A DNA stretch of 64,000 bases from Mesorhizobium huakuii (GCF_014189455.1 NZ_CP050296.1:2600001-2664000), one strand, 5' to 3'. Positions 18,533 to 27,276 are shown, counted from the first letter of the stretch. Made by a program: numbers and translations. Notes: generated by a model from the letters alone, not told the origin.

Positions 18533-19735
18533 TCAGGCGGGCGCGCATGGCGTCGTCGGCCAGCAGGCCGAGAATGGCTCTCTCAATACTCCTTCGGTCC
18601 AGCCGTCACGGCCGATATGGTCGCCGGTGCCGGTCTCTTCGGCGCGGCGCGCATTGTCGTGTCCATCCCAGCAATAGGGCATGATCAGCGACGGCACACC
18701 GAAGCGCAGCGCCTCGCAAAAACTGTTGTTGCCGCCATGGTGGATGAACAGGTCCGACTTCGCCACCACCGATGGCTGCGGAAACCAGGCGTCGAGATAG
18801 ACATTGTCGGGCACCGCGCGATAGGCGTCGCGCAGGCCACCGACATTGACGATGAAGCGCGCCGGCAGCCTGTCGAAGACGGTGAGCATGCGCTCGATCA
18901 GCCCGACATCCATGGCGCCGAGACTGCCGAAGGCGACATAGACCAGCGGCCCGCCATTGCGCGGAAACACCGGCACCTCGAACGGCCCTTCCGAGCGCAC
19001 GCAGCCCTCGAGATAGACGAAACGTTCGGGATCAAGCGGCTCAGCTCGTTCGCGCCGCACGATCGCCGGCGTCAACAGCAGATTGAGGTCGGGCGAGCTT
19101 TCGAGGAACAGGCCCTTCGGCAACGGCGTCAGGCCGGCATCGACGCGAAAGCGGTTGAAGCGGTCATGTGCCGGGGCAGAGGCCGTGAGGTAACGGGCCT
19201 CGAACGCCGCGCGTTGCGGATCGTCGGCAGCCATCCCTGAAAGGTAGGGCGGCACTTCGGCGTCCGGCAGTTCCGTCTCGGCGCAGGAGACGACACGCAC
19301 CCAGGGGCAGCCGGCGGCGGCGATTGCCGGGAACATGATGACATTGTCGAGCACAACCGCATCCGGTTTCAGCCGCGCCAGCAATTGCCGCAGCGGCGCC
19401 TCGGCATTGACCGCCGTGTCGACGATCGCTTGCCAGGTCGGCGCGACATAGGTCTCGAGCTGGTCGATCGGGCTCAGCCGGAAATGCGGCAGGTGCCGGC
19501 GCACGAAGGCCTGCCAATAACTCTGGCGCTCGCTGTCGCTCAGCGGCTCATCGGTCGGCAGCTGATATTCCTGGAAACCATAGTCGGCAAAGACGCCGGA
19601 GAAGCCGGCATGGCAGATGAAGACGGGCCGCGCGCCCTTGGCGCGCAACGCCTGCGCGATGCCGACGCAATTCAACGCAGCGCCGAAGCTTGCTTCGGGA
19701 AACAGCGCGATGGTCGGGCTGGCTTTGCGCGTCAA
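18533..19735 (-). CDS. UGT-like glycosyltransferase, copy 1 (3' frameshift)
   Basis: The protein is a two-domain GT-B glycosyltransferase of the MGT/UGT type. The N-terminal acceptor domain starts PTIALFPEASFGAALNCVG, and the nucleotide-sugar site reads WFPQPSV, then IHHGGNNSFCEALRFGVPS and MPYCWDGHDNARRAEETG. It is a paralogue of the gene at 24792-26067. The frame as written ends at 18533 (400 aa), but its last 16 residues are foreign. One missing base near 18588 restores GSIERAILGLLADDAMRARL and continues to a stop at 18453, matching the paralogue in length. The start overlaps the gntR stop (ATGA 19732-19735). The acceptor is unknown; an amine or its conjugate is suggested by the neighbours. 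Confidence 0.8.
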   Translation of the reverse strand: MTRKASPTIALFPEASFGAALNCVGIAQALRAKGARPVFICHAGFSGVFADYGFQEYQLPTDEPLSDSERQSYWQAFVRRHLPHFRLSPIDQLETYVAPTWQAIVDTAVNAEAPLRQLLARLKPDAVVLDNVIMFPAIAAAGCPWVRVVSCAETELPDAEVPPYLSGMAADDPQRAAFEARYLTASAPAHDRFNRFRVDAGLTPLPKGLFLESSPDLNLLLTPAIVRRERAEPLDPERFVYLEGCVRSEGPFEVPVFPRNGGPLVYVAFGSLGAMDVGLIERMLTVFDRLPARFIVNVGGLRDAYRAVPDNVYLDAWFPQPSVVAKSDLFIHHGGNNSFCEALRFGVPSLIMPYCWDGHDNARRAEETGTGDHIGRDGWTEGVLREPFSACWPTTPCAPA

Positions 19736-20685
19736 TTAATCCTCGTCATTCCGGCCGGCTGATCATGCCGAACAGCGCGGGGGGCGCCGCGGCTGGCCGC
19801 TTGCGGTCGCTGGTTGCGGGAGAGCCGCAGGTGGATGCGAAGCAGATCGGCAGCCACCTCATACTGCCGGCTTTCAAGATGGTCGAGTATGTTCAAATGT
19901 TCCAGCAAGGATTGCCGCAGCCGGAAGACGTTGACGCCGGCATAGATGCCCGGCAGCCGGCGCAGCCGGAGATGATCGGCCAGCGCGTCGGCGACGAAGC
20001 GGTTGGCACAACCCTCGGCGATCATGCCGTGGAAATCCATGTCCAGCCGCTGGAACTCGCGCGTATCGAATGCCGCATCCGGCTGCGCTGACAGCGCGTC
20101 CATGCCCTGCCGCAACGCCGCCGCCCGCGCGCCGTCCAGCCGAAATCCAGGTATCAGGATGGCCGCTGGCTCCAACAACAAGCGGAACTCATAGCTTTCG
20201 CCTTGCGCTTCCGGATCGTCTGGCGTGCGGCGGAACAGCCAGGACTGGCCGGGCGCACGGTCCAGAAGATTCTCTTCCGTCAGTTTATTAAGCGCTTTTA
20301 GTACCGTCTTTCTCTCGGCACTGTACCGTCGCATCAAGCCTGCGGCGGTCACTGTCTGGTCCAATCGCCGCGCCGACCGGTCGCGCAGAATCGCTTCGGC
20401 GAGCTCGTCTTCCTCCGCGGCAGGCAATTCGGCTGATATGGCCGACTGTGCGGTAAGGTCCACAGCCAGATGATAGCCGGTATCGGCCTCCCAACGCACG
20501 ACGCCCCGCTCCGCGAGCAGGCTGAGTGCGGCCCGCACCGGTGTGCGCGAGACATTGCACAGCGAGGCGATCTGCTGCTCCGGGAGACGCGTGCCGGGTT
20601 CGAAACCGCGCTGCCGCGCCACATCCAGGATGCGCTGCGCCAGATCGAGATGGTTGGTGCGAGGTCGTCGGGCTGCGGCTTGCAT
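19732..20685 (-). CDS. GntR-type regulator with two winged-helix modules and an FCD-like effector domain
   Basis: The 317-aa protein has a GntR winged helix (about residues 12-75; LPEQQIASLCNVSRTPVRAA). A second helix-turn-helix-like stretch follows (about 97-150; VTAAGLMRRYSAERKTVLKA and LNKLTEENLLDRAPG). The C-terminus is an FCD-like all-helical domain (EFRLLLEPAAILIPGFRL, FHGMIAEGCANRFVADAL, LLEHLNILDHLESRQYEVA). It is first in the operon gntR-GT-puuA-puuB, opposite potD. Self-regulation and control of both divergent operons is inferred. The second HTH is unusual for the family. Confidence 0.85.
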   Translation of the reverse strand: MQAAARRPRTNHLDLAQRILDVARQRGFEPGTRLPEQQIASLCNVSRTPVRAALSLLAERGVVRWEADTGYHLAVDLTAQSAISAELPAAEEDELAEAILRDRSARRLDQTVTAAGLMRRYSAERKTVLKALNKLTEENLLDRAPGQSWLFRRTPDDPEAQGESYEFRLLLEPAAILIPGFRLDGARAAALRQGMDALSAQPDAAFDTREFQRLDMDFHGMIAEGCANRFVADALADHLRLRRLPGIYAGVNVFRLRQSLLEHLNILDHLESRQYEVAADLLRIHLRLSRNQRPQAASRGAPRAVRHDQPAGMTRIN

Positions 20686-20767
20686 GACAATTCTCGGTGG
20701 ACGGACGTGACCTACATGATTTGACCGATCGGCCTCGCGGACGCAATCGGCCAGATTCCTCGGTCGC

Positions 20768-20812
20768 TTGACAAATTATGGATTGACGTACTTTTTTCTG
20801 CAATAGTACTGT
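20768..20812 (+). promoter_or_regulatory. Candidate promoter of the potD operon
   Basis: TTGACG (20783-20788) is followed after 18 bases by TACTGT (20807-20812). An alternative -35 TTGACA lies at 20768, giving a TTGAC direct repeat 15 bases apart, which could also be an operator. GTAC boxes at 20788 and 20806 flank a T-rich stretch. It sits in the 235-base divergent gap with gntR and is a weak but best-fitting promoter call. Confidence 0.4.
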
Positions 20813-20920
20813 CTATGCAATCGGCGAGAAAAAGACCGAGGGAACAGGATCGAAAGCAGCGGCATGGGTCGCGCCCGGTCCAGCACAGAATTCGACGATC
20901 AACCGGAATGGGAGTCTGCC

Positions 20921-21985
20921 ATGACCGCTACCAGCCCGCGGCGCCGTGCGCTCAAGGTTTCTTCAATCGCTGTCGGCCTTGCCCTGGCGCTGTCGGCGCC
21001 GGCGATGGCCGCCGACCTCGTCATCTCCAACTGGGACGGCTACATGGCGCCCGACGCCATGGCCGCCTTCAAGACCGCCACCGGCGTCTCCGGCGAAGTG
21101 GTGGTGCACGCCACCAATGAAGAGATCATGGGCAAGCTGATTGCCGCCGGCGGCAAGGGCTATGACGTGGTCTTCGTTTCCTCGCCCTTCGCCGAGGTGC
21201 TGAACAAGCTCGGCCTGACCGAGCCGATCGACCACGCCAAGGTCCCCAACTTCGCCAACCTCTACCCGGAAGCGACCAAGCTGCCGCACGATGTCGGCAA
21301 CACCTTCTCCGTGCCTTACACCTGGGGCACGACCGGCCTCTGCTACCGCTCGGATCTGGTGAAAGTAGCGCCGACGAGCTGGAGCGACCTGCTCGCGCCT
21401 TCCGACGCGCTCAAGGGCAAGACCACCATGCTGGCGACCGATCGCTGGCTGCTGGCCGCCGGGCAGCTCGACAAGGGCTTTTCCGTCAACGAGACCGACC
21501 CGGCCAAGATGGCCGAGGTCAAGGACCTGCTGATCTCGGCCAAGAAAACCCTGCTCGCTTATGACGACACCACCTTCTATTCGAAGCTGGTGTCGGGCGA
21601 GGCGCTGATGGTGCAGGCCTGGGACGGCTGGTGCAATTACGGTATCGCCGAAAAGCCGGAGATCAAATACGTCATTCCGAAGGAAGGTTCGGATCTCTGG
21701 GTCGACACGATGGTGGTGATGAAGGCATCCGAGCACAAGGACGACGCCTTCAAGTTCATCAACTTCATGCTTGACGCCAAGAACCACGCCTGGGCGGCGC
21801 AGAACATCGACTACAAGGTGCCGAACAAGCCGGCGATGGAAAGCCTGCCGGCCGATTTCCTGGCCAAATTCCCCAACATGGCGATGCCGGTGGCCGACCT
21901 CGTCAAGTTCGAACAGCTGCGTGACGTCGGCGAAGCCCAGCGCGACTATTCCAAGATCGTCAGCGAGATCAAGGCCGCGCAGTAA
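20921..21985 (+). CDS. potD: Polyamine-type ABC transporter substrate-binding protein (system 1)
   Basis: The 354-aa periplasmic protein has a Sec signal peptide (about 1-30, ending SAPAMAAD). The spermidine/putrescine-binding fold follows: LVISNWDGYMAPDAMAAFK, FSVPYTWGTTGLCYRSDL, MLATDRWLLAAGQ, MVQAWDGWCNYG. GGGAG lies 8 bases before ATG 20921; an earlier in-frame ATG at 20864 would hide the signal peptide. It is first in potD-potB-potC-potA-GT-cupins-aldehyde dehydrogenase. The ligand is likely a polyamine or other cationic amine, inferred from the PuuA/PuuB-like genes divergent to it. Confidence 0.88.
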   Translation: MTATSPRRRALKVSSIAVGLALALSAPAMAADLVISNWDGYMAPDAMAAFKTATGVSGEVVVHATNEEIMGKLIAAGGKGYDVVFVSSPFAEVLNKLGLTEPIDHAKVPNFANLYPEATKLPHDVGNTFSVPYTWGTTGLCYRSDLVKVAPTSWSDLLAPSDALKGKTTMLATDRWLLAAGQLDKGFSVNETDPAKMAEVKDLLISAKKTLLAYDDTTFYSKLVSGEALMVQAWDGWCNYGIAEKPEIKYVIPKEGSDLWVDTMVVMKASEHKDDAFKFINFMLDAKNHAWAAQNIDYKVPNKPAMESLPADFLAKFPNMAMPVADLVKFEQLRDVGEAQRDYSKIVSEIKAAQ

Positions 21986-22046
21986 GTGGCGCAGACATCA
22001 CGGCCGGCGGTGCTTCTGCCGCCGGCCCTGAGCGGTACCTGAGAAA

Positions 22047-22922
22047 TTGTCCCAGACCCGACTTCGTTCCTCCCTGCTGATGGCCCCGGCGCTGGTCTGG
22101 CTGACTGCGCTGATGGTGGTGCCGTGTGCATTGGTGCTGGCGCTCGCCTTCTTCCGGCGCGGCATCTATGGCGGCATCGACTACACCTTCACGCTGGAGA
22201 ATTTCGGGCTGGTCTTCGACCCGCTCTATGCTGGCATTTTCCTGAAGTCCGCACGCATTGCCGGCACGGCTACCCTGATCGCGGTGGTGATCGGTTATGC
22301 CGCCGCCTATGCCATCGCAGCCGCCCCGCGCCGGTGGCAGCCAGTGTTCCTGTTTTTTGCCGTGCTGCCGTTCTGGTCCAACTATCTGATCCGCACCTAT
22401 GCCTGGATCGTGCTGCTCAACCGCGAAGGCCTGATCACCCAGCTTCTGCGCTGGTTCGGCTACACCGGCGAGCCGCCGTCGATGCTCTATACGGAAGGCG
22501 CAGTCATCGCCGGCCTGGTCTACAACTATCTGCCCTTCGTCATCCTCGCCTGCTACGCGCCACTGTCGCGCCTCAACCCGGAACTCGCCGAAGCCTCGCG
22601 CGATCTCGGCGCTTCCGCCGCCACCACATTTCGTCGTGTCATCCTGCCGCTGACCGTGCCCGGCATCGCCGCCGGCGCGGTCTTCGTCTTCGTGCTGTCG
22701 ATCGGCAATTTCGTCACACCGGCGCTGCTCGGTGGCGGCCGCTTCCAGATGATCGGCAACCTCGTCTACGACCAGTTCCTGACCGCCAATGACTGGCCGT
22801 TCGGCGCGGCACTCGCGATGGCGCTGATCGCCATCATGCTGCTGGTGCTGATGGCGCAGGCGATGGCTGCCAATCGCGCCGCTGGGCGTGCGGCTGAGGC
22901 AAGAGGTAACGTCGATGGCTGA
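22047..22922 (+). CDS. potB: Polyamine-type ABC transporter permease PotB-like (system 1)
   Basis: The 291-aa permease has six expected helices and the cytoplasmic EAA loop (LAEASRDLGASAATTFRRVI). The TTG at 22047 is used as start; no in-frame ATG precedes the first membrane segment except Met12, which would remove polar residues only. The stop overlaps the potC start. It forms the channel with PotC. Confidence 0.88.
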   Translation: MSQTRLRSSLLMAPALVWLTALMVVPCALVLALAFFRRGIYGGIDYTFTLENFGLVFDPLYAGIFLKSARIAGTATLIAVVIGYAAAYAIAAAPRRWQPVFLFFAVLPFWSNYLIRTYAWIVLLNREGLITQLLRWFGYTGEPPSMLYTEGAVIAGLVYNYLPFVILACYAPLSRLNPELAEASRDLGASAATTFRRVILPLTVPGIAAGAVFVFVLSIGNFVTPALLGGGRFQMIGNLVYDQFLTANDWPFGAALAMALIAIMLLVLMAQAMAANRAAGRAAEARGNVDG

Positions 22923-23709
22923 GCGCTCCCCTGCCACGCGGCGCACGCTCTGGCTCGTGCTCGGCCTCGTCTTCGCCTTCCTCTACATCCCGATCGCCGT
23001 GCTGGTGGCGCTGTCCTTCAATGAAGGCGGGTTGCCCACGGCATGGTCGGGCTTCTCCCTGAAATGGTATGTCTCACTCGCCCACAATTCCGCGATCCTG
23101 TCCGCCGCGCTCAACACGCTGATCGTCGCCCTGGTCTCGACCGCAATCGCAACCTTGCTCGGCACACTGCTGGCAATCGGCGTCGAGATGCGCCGGCAAT
23201 ATGGCAAGGGCCTCGAAGCCCTGATCTTCGCGCCGATGATCATCCCCGACATCGTGCTGGCGATCGCGTTGCTGTCGTTCTTTTCCATGCTCAACCTGAC
23301 CATGGGGCTGCACACCATCATCCTCGCCCATGTCGTCTTCAACCTCGCCTTCGTCTGCTCGGTGGTGCGTGCCCGGCTGAAGAACTTCGACTGGTCGATC
23401 GTCGAGGCCTCCGCCGATCTCGGCGCCTCCGCGCTCACCACGTTTCGGCGCGTGACCTTGCCGGTCATCCTGCCAGCGGTGATCGCCGGCGCGCTGCTTG
23501 CCTTCACGCTGTCGGTCGACGAGTTCATCATCGCCTTCTTCACCGCTGGCGCCGGCCGCGCCTCGACCACGCTGCCGATGCAGATCTACGCCATGATCCG
23601 CTTCGGCATCACGCCGGAGATCAACGCGCTGGCGACCATCGTCATGGCGGTCTCGATCACCGCGCTCACCCTGTCGCAGCGGCTTAACCGGGGAATGATC
23701 GGCCAATGA
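22915..23709 (+). CDS. potC: Polyamine-type ABC transporter permease PotC-like (system 1)
   Basis: The 264-aa permease has the EAA loop VEASADLGASALTTFRRVTL and the PotC-like segments FLYIPIAVLVALSFNEGGLP and FTLSVDEFIIAFFTAGAG. ATG 22915 overlaps the end of potB by 8 bases and is preceded by AGAGG. The stop overlaps the potA start by 4 bases. Confidence 0.9.
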   Translation: MAERSPATRRTLWLVLGLVFAFLYIPIAVLVALSFNEGGLPTAWSGFSLKWYVSLAHNSAILSAALNTLIVALVSTAIATLLGTLLAIGVEMRRQYGKGLEALIFAPMIIPDIVLAIALLSFFSMLNLTMGLHTIILAHVVFNLAFVCSVVRARLKNFDWSIVEASADLGASALTTFRRVTLPVILPAVIAGALLAFTLSVDEFIIAFFTAGAGRASTTLPMQIYAMIRFGITPEINALATIVMAVSITALTLSQRLNRGMIGQ

Positions 23710-24779
23710 GCGAACCGCGCACGCTGCTGGCCATCGATCATGTGTCGAAGAATTTCGGCCGCGTCACCGCCGTCGACGGCATCTCGCTCGATATCCGGGA
23801 GAACGAATTCTTCGCGCTGCTCGGCCCCTCCGGCTGCGGCAAGACCACGCTCTTGCGCATGCTCGCCGGTTTCGAGACGCCGAGCGACGGCCGCATCCTG
23901 CTCGACGGCAAGGACATCGCCAGGACCCCGCCCAACAAGCGGCCGGTCAATCTGATGTTCCAGTCCTACGCGCTGTTTCCGCATATGAGCGTGCGCGCCA
24001 ATGTCTCCTATGGCCTGGAAATGGAACGGCTGCCGGCTAAGGAAATCCGCGCGCGCGTCGACGCCATCCTGGCGACCACCGAACTCGTCCCCTTCGCCGA
24101 CCGCAAGCCGGAACAACTGTCGGGCGGCCAGAAGCAGCGCGTCGCGCTCGCCCGCGCCCTGGTCAAGCGGCCCCGCCTGCTGCTGCTCGACGAGCCGCTC
24201 GGCGCCCTCGACAAGAAGCTGCGCGGCGCCATGCAACTGGAACTGAAGCGGCTGCAGCACGAGGTCGGCATCACCTTCGTCATCGTCACTCACGACCAGG
24301 AAGAATCGCTGGTCATGGCCGACCGCATGGCGGTGTTGAAAGACGGCAGGCTGCTGCAATGCGACACGCCGCACGCGGTCTACGAGCATCCGGCCGACCG
24401 TTTCGTCGCCGACTTCATCGGCGTAATGAATTTCGTGCCGGGCAAAGTGTCAGCCGATGGCGTGGTGGCGGCGAATGGCGCGCGCATTGCCGGCAAGGCG
24501 CCCGCCACGCTCACACCGGGCGCATCGGCGGTTGCCTCGGTGCGGCCCGAGCGCATCCGACTGTTTCCAGAGGCTCAGACCGCCAACCGCACGACCGGCA
24601 CCGTCGAGGCGCTGGCCTATCACGGCCTCGACCTGCAGCTGCATGTCCGCACACCGCTGTCGCCAAAACCGTTCCTGGTGCGCGTCACTGCCGATGCCGC
24701 CGACCGCAGGCCGGTTTCGTCAGGCGACCAGATCGAACTCGGCTGGGATGCCACCGATGTCAGAATTTTTGAGGAATAG
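23706..24779 (+). CDS. potA: Polyamine-type ABC transporter ATPase PotA-like (system 1)
   Basis: The 357-aa ATPase has Walker A GPSGCGKTT, Q-loop NLMFQSYALFPHMSV, signature LSGGQKQRVALARAL, Walker B LLLLDEP and H-loop VTHDQEE. A C-terminal TOBE domain (about 270-357; VRPERIRLFPE) follows. The ATGA overlap with potC shows coupling. It drives uptake through PotBC. Confidence 0.92.
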   Translation: MSEPRTLLAIDHVSKNFGRVTAVDGISLDIRENEFFALLGPSGCGKTTLLRMLAGFETPSDGRILLDGKDIARTPPNKRPVNLMFQSYALFPHMSVRANVSYGLEMERLPAKEIRARVDAILATTELVPFADRKPEQLSGGQKQRVALARALVKRPRLLLLDEPLGALDKKLRGAMQLELKRLQHEVGITFVIVTHDQEESLVMADRMAVLKDGRLLQCDTPHAVYEHPADRFVADFIGVMNFVPGKVSADGVVAANGARIAGKAPATLTPGASAVASVRPERIRLFPEAQTANRTTGTVEALAYHGLDLQLHVRTPLSPKPFLVRVTADAADRRPVSSGDQIELGWDATDVRIFEE

Positions 24780-24791
24780 AGGAGAAGCTTG

Positions 24792-26067
24792 ATGGCGCAG
24801 AAGACGATCGCGTTTTTTTCCCGAAGCGGCCTACGGCCCGGCGCTCAATTCCGTCGGCATCGCGCAAGCCGTCGAGGCGCGCGGCCACAAGGCTGTGTTC
24901 CTCTCCGATCCCGGTTTTGTCGAGGTCTACAGGGGCTACGGCTTCGAGGCGCATCCGGTGAACCTGTCCGAACCGATGCCGCCCGAACAGATGGCGAAGT
25001 TCTGGGAGGATTTCATCAACGGCCACATCCCGAATTTCCGCAAATCGCCCTACGACCAGGTCGACAACTATGTGAAGGATTGCTGGACCGCGATCGTCGA
25101 CAGCGCCAAATGGGCGCAGAAGGACCTGCCGGGCGTGCTGGCCGCCATCAAGCCCGACGTGATCTGCGTCGACAACGTCATCCTGTTTCCGGCCATAAAA
25201 CAGTTCGGCAAGCCATGGGTGCGCGTCATCTCCTGCTCGGAAAACGAGATCGAGGACGAGGACATCCCGCCGCATCTCTCAGGCTGCGGCGAGAACGACC
25301 ATGCCGGACATCAGCGCTACCGCGACCACTTCAACGCGGTGATCAAGCCGATCCACGACGACTTCAATGCCTTCCTGAAGGCCAACAACGAGGCGGCCTA
25401 TCCGGTCGGCCAGTTCTTCGAGGCGTCGCCCTATCTCAATTTGCTGCTCTATCCCGAGGCGGCAAAATTCAAGCGCCGTCATCCGCTTGATCTGGCAAAG
25501 TTCCAGTATCTCGAAGGCTGCGTGCGGCAGGAGAAGCCTTATGCGATACCGACCTTCGCCCAAAACAATGACGGGCCGCTGCTCTATGTCTCCTTCGGCA
25601 GCCTGGGTGCGGGCGATGTCGAGCTGTTGAAGCGCATCATCGCGACCCTGGGCAAGACGCGCTACCGCGCGCTGGTCAATGTCGGCGGCTACAAGGACCA
25701 GTACACCGACGTGCCCGGCAACGTCATCGTCGAGAGCTGGTTCCCGCAGCCTTCGGTGATCCCGCAGGTCGATGCGGTGATCCACCATGGCGGCAACAAC
25801 TCGTTCACCGAGTGCCTCTATTTCGGCAAGCCGGCGATCATCATGCCCTATGTCTGGGACGGCCACGACAACGCCACCCGGGTCGAGGAAACCGGCCACG
25901 GCTTCGGCATGCCGCGCTATGACTGGAGCGATGCCGATCTGGTCGCAAAGATCGAGGCCTGCCTGACAGATCCCAGGATCAAGGCGAAGCTGGCGAAGAC
26001 TTCGGCGCAGATGCACGCGCAGAATGGGCCTGAGAAGGCTGCAGGGCTGCTGGAGGCGCTGCTGTGA
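24792..26067 (+). pseudogene. UGT-like glycosyltransferase, copy 2 (frameshift in a T7 run near the start)
   Basis: This GT-B glycosyltransferase is a paralogue of the copy at 18533-19735. The ribosome site GGAG and ATG 24792 (MAQKTIAFF) are intact, but a run of seven Ts at 24813-24819 puts the next codons out of frame. With six Ts the protein reads IAFFPEAAYGPALNSVGIAQ and continues in the frame that ends at 26067. Without correction the best start would be the later ATG at 24895. The nucleotide-sugar site is complete: SWFPQPSVIPQVDAV, IHHGGNNSFTECL, MPYVWDGHDNATRVEETG. It sits between potA and three cupin genes. Whether the shift is real, phase-variable or an error cannot be told here. Confidence 0.75.
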
Positions 26068-26414
26068 CCTCTTCCGCTCCGCACCTCCACCAGGCCTCCA
26101 CCCGCACCGATCTCGTCGACTGGGGCGCCCAGCCCGACGCACTGGAAGGCGCCTCGCACTCGACCGGCCGGCTTGTGCACAAGGGACCCAACAACCAGCC
26201 GGAATCCGGCATCTGGGTGTGCACGCCCGGCCGCTGGCGGCTCTCGATCCCGCGCGACGAATTGTGCCATTTCGTCGCCGGCCGCGCGACCTACCGCTCG
26301 GATGTCGGCGAAGTGATAGAAGTGTCGGCCGGGACCGTGGTCATGTTCCCCGCCGGCTGGACGGGCGAATGCACTGTGCATGAGACCATGCGCAACGTCT
26401 ACATGCTGGCCTGA
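26064..26414 (+). CDS. Small cupin protein, tandem copy 1
   Basis: The 116-aa single-domain cupin (Cupin_3/DUF861-like) has LVDWGAQPDALEG at the N-terminus and ESGIWVCTPGRWRLSIPRDE, then CHFVAGRATYRSDVGEVIEV and GTVVMFPAGWTGECTVHE as the two cupin motifs. The GTG start at 26064 overlaps the glycosyltransferase stop (GTGA). Similar domains occur in ureidoglycine aminohydrolase and in many unassigned small cupins. The metal-site His set is incomplete (one clear His in CHF, one in VHE). Function unknown; the context is amine and aldehyde metabolism. Confidence 0.85.
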   Translation: MTSSAPHLHQASTRTDLVDWGAQPDALEGASHSTGRLVHKGPNNQPESGIWVCTPGRWRLSIPRDELCHFVAGRATYRSDVGEVIEVSAGTVVMFPAGWTGECTVHETMRNVYMLA

Positions 26415-26435
26415 ACAGCAACGGAGCTACACGAC

Positions 26436-26777
26436 ATGTCGACACCGCATTGGCCGCAGGCCTCGGCCGTTGAACTGGAGGATTGGGGCGCGGGCAGCAA
26501 CACGCTTGCCGGGGAGCCGCGCGCCTCCGGCAAGATCCTGTCGCAGAACCAGGACGGATCGAGCGAGTGCGGCCTGTGGTCCTGCACGCCAGGCACCCGC
26601 AAGGTAACATTTGCCGCCGACGAATTCTGCCACTTCCTGTCGGGTCACGGCAGCTATGTCCATGACAATGGCGAAGAGATTCGGGTCACGGCCGGCACAC
26701 TGGTGTTCTTTCCCGCCGGCTGGACCGGCATCTCCATCATCACGCAAACGCTGACCAAGGCTTTCATGTGCCGGTGA
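26436..26777 (+). CDS. Small cupin protein, tandem copy 2
   Basis: The 113-aa cupin is a paralogue of its neighbours: ELEDWGAGSNTLAG, SECGLWSCTPG, DEFCHFLSGHGSYVHDNGEE and GTLVFFPAGWTG. In the second motif the HE of copies 1 and 3 is replaced (SIITQTLTK), so any metal ligand there is lost. GGAG lies 9 bases before the ATG. It is the most diverged of the three. Confidence 0.83.
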   Translation: MSTPHWPQASAVELEDWGAGSNTLAGEPRASGKILSQNQDGSSECGLWSCTPGTRKVTFAADEFCHFLSGHGSYVHDNGEEIRVTAGTLVFFPAGWTGISIITQTLTKAFMCR

Positions 26778-26798
26778 GCATTTTTCAAGGAAATCGAT

Positions 26799-27143
26799 AT
26801 GACCACGCCAATCATGCAATCGCCGCTCGCAGTCACCGACCTCGTCGACTGGGGCGTCATCCCGACCATGATCGAGGGCCAGTCCCACACCTCGGGCAAG
26901 CTGCTCTACAAGGGACCGGAAGGCCGCTCGGAATGCGGGCTGTGGGTCTGCACACCGGGCAAATGGCACTGCCACGTCACCCGCGACGAGTTCTGCCACT
27001 TCCTCGAAGGCCGCTGCACCTATGTGCACGAGTCGGGCGAAGTCATCGAGATCGAGCCGGACACGGCAGCGTTCTTTCCGCAGGACTGGAAGGGCGTCTG
27101 CACCGTCCACGAGACGATCAAGAAGGTCTACATGATCCGCTGA
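26799..27143 (+). CDS. Small cupin protein, tandem copy 3
   Basis: The 114-aa cupin has LVDWGVIPTMIEG, SECGLWVCTPGKWHCHVTRD, EFCHFLEGRCTYVHESGEVI and FFPQDWKGVCTVHETIKKVY. AAGGAAA precedes the ATG. It lies 21 bases after copy 2 and before the hairpin element and aldehyde dehydrogenase. Retention of three non-identical copies suggests different ligands or a hetero-oligomer, which is an inference. Confidence 0.85.
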   Translation: MTTPIMQSPLAVTDLVDWGVIPTMIEGQSHTSGKLLYKGPEGRSECGLWVCTPGKWHCHVTRDEFCHFLEGRCTYVHESGEVIEIEPDTAAFFPQDWKGVCTVHETIKKVYMIR

Positions 27144-27162
27144 GCCTTTCCGATAATTCTAC

Positions 27163-27276
27163 CCTGCCGGACACCTGACGCGGCTTTCTGCGCTTCCGGT
27201 GCTCACGGACCTAAATGTCCGCTGCGCTCGTCGACGGTGTCGACCCCGAAAGCCGCGCCATCTGCCTCGGCAGGGC
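27163..27276. repeat. Large imperfect palindromic element between cupin 3 and aldehyde dehydrogenase
   Basis: Arms CCCTGCCG (27163-27170) and CGGCAGGG (27269-27276), plus CGCGGCTTTC (27180-27189) and GAAAGCCGCG (27249-27258), bracket an inner GGACCTAAATGTCCG hairpin. The arrangement is a long stem that could pause or stop transcription inside the operon. It looks like an interspersed rhizobial palindrome. Confidence 0.6.
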
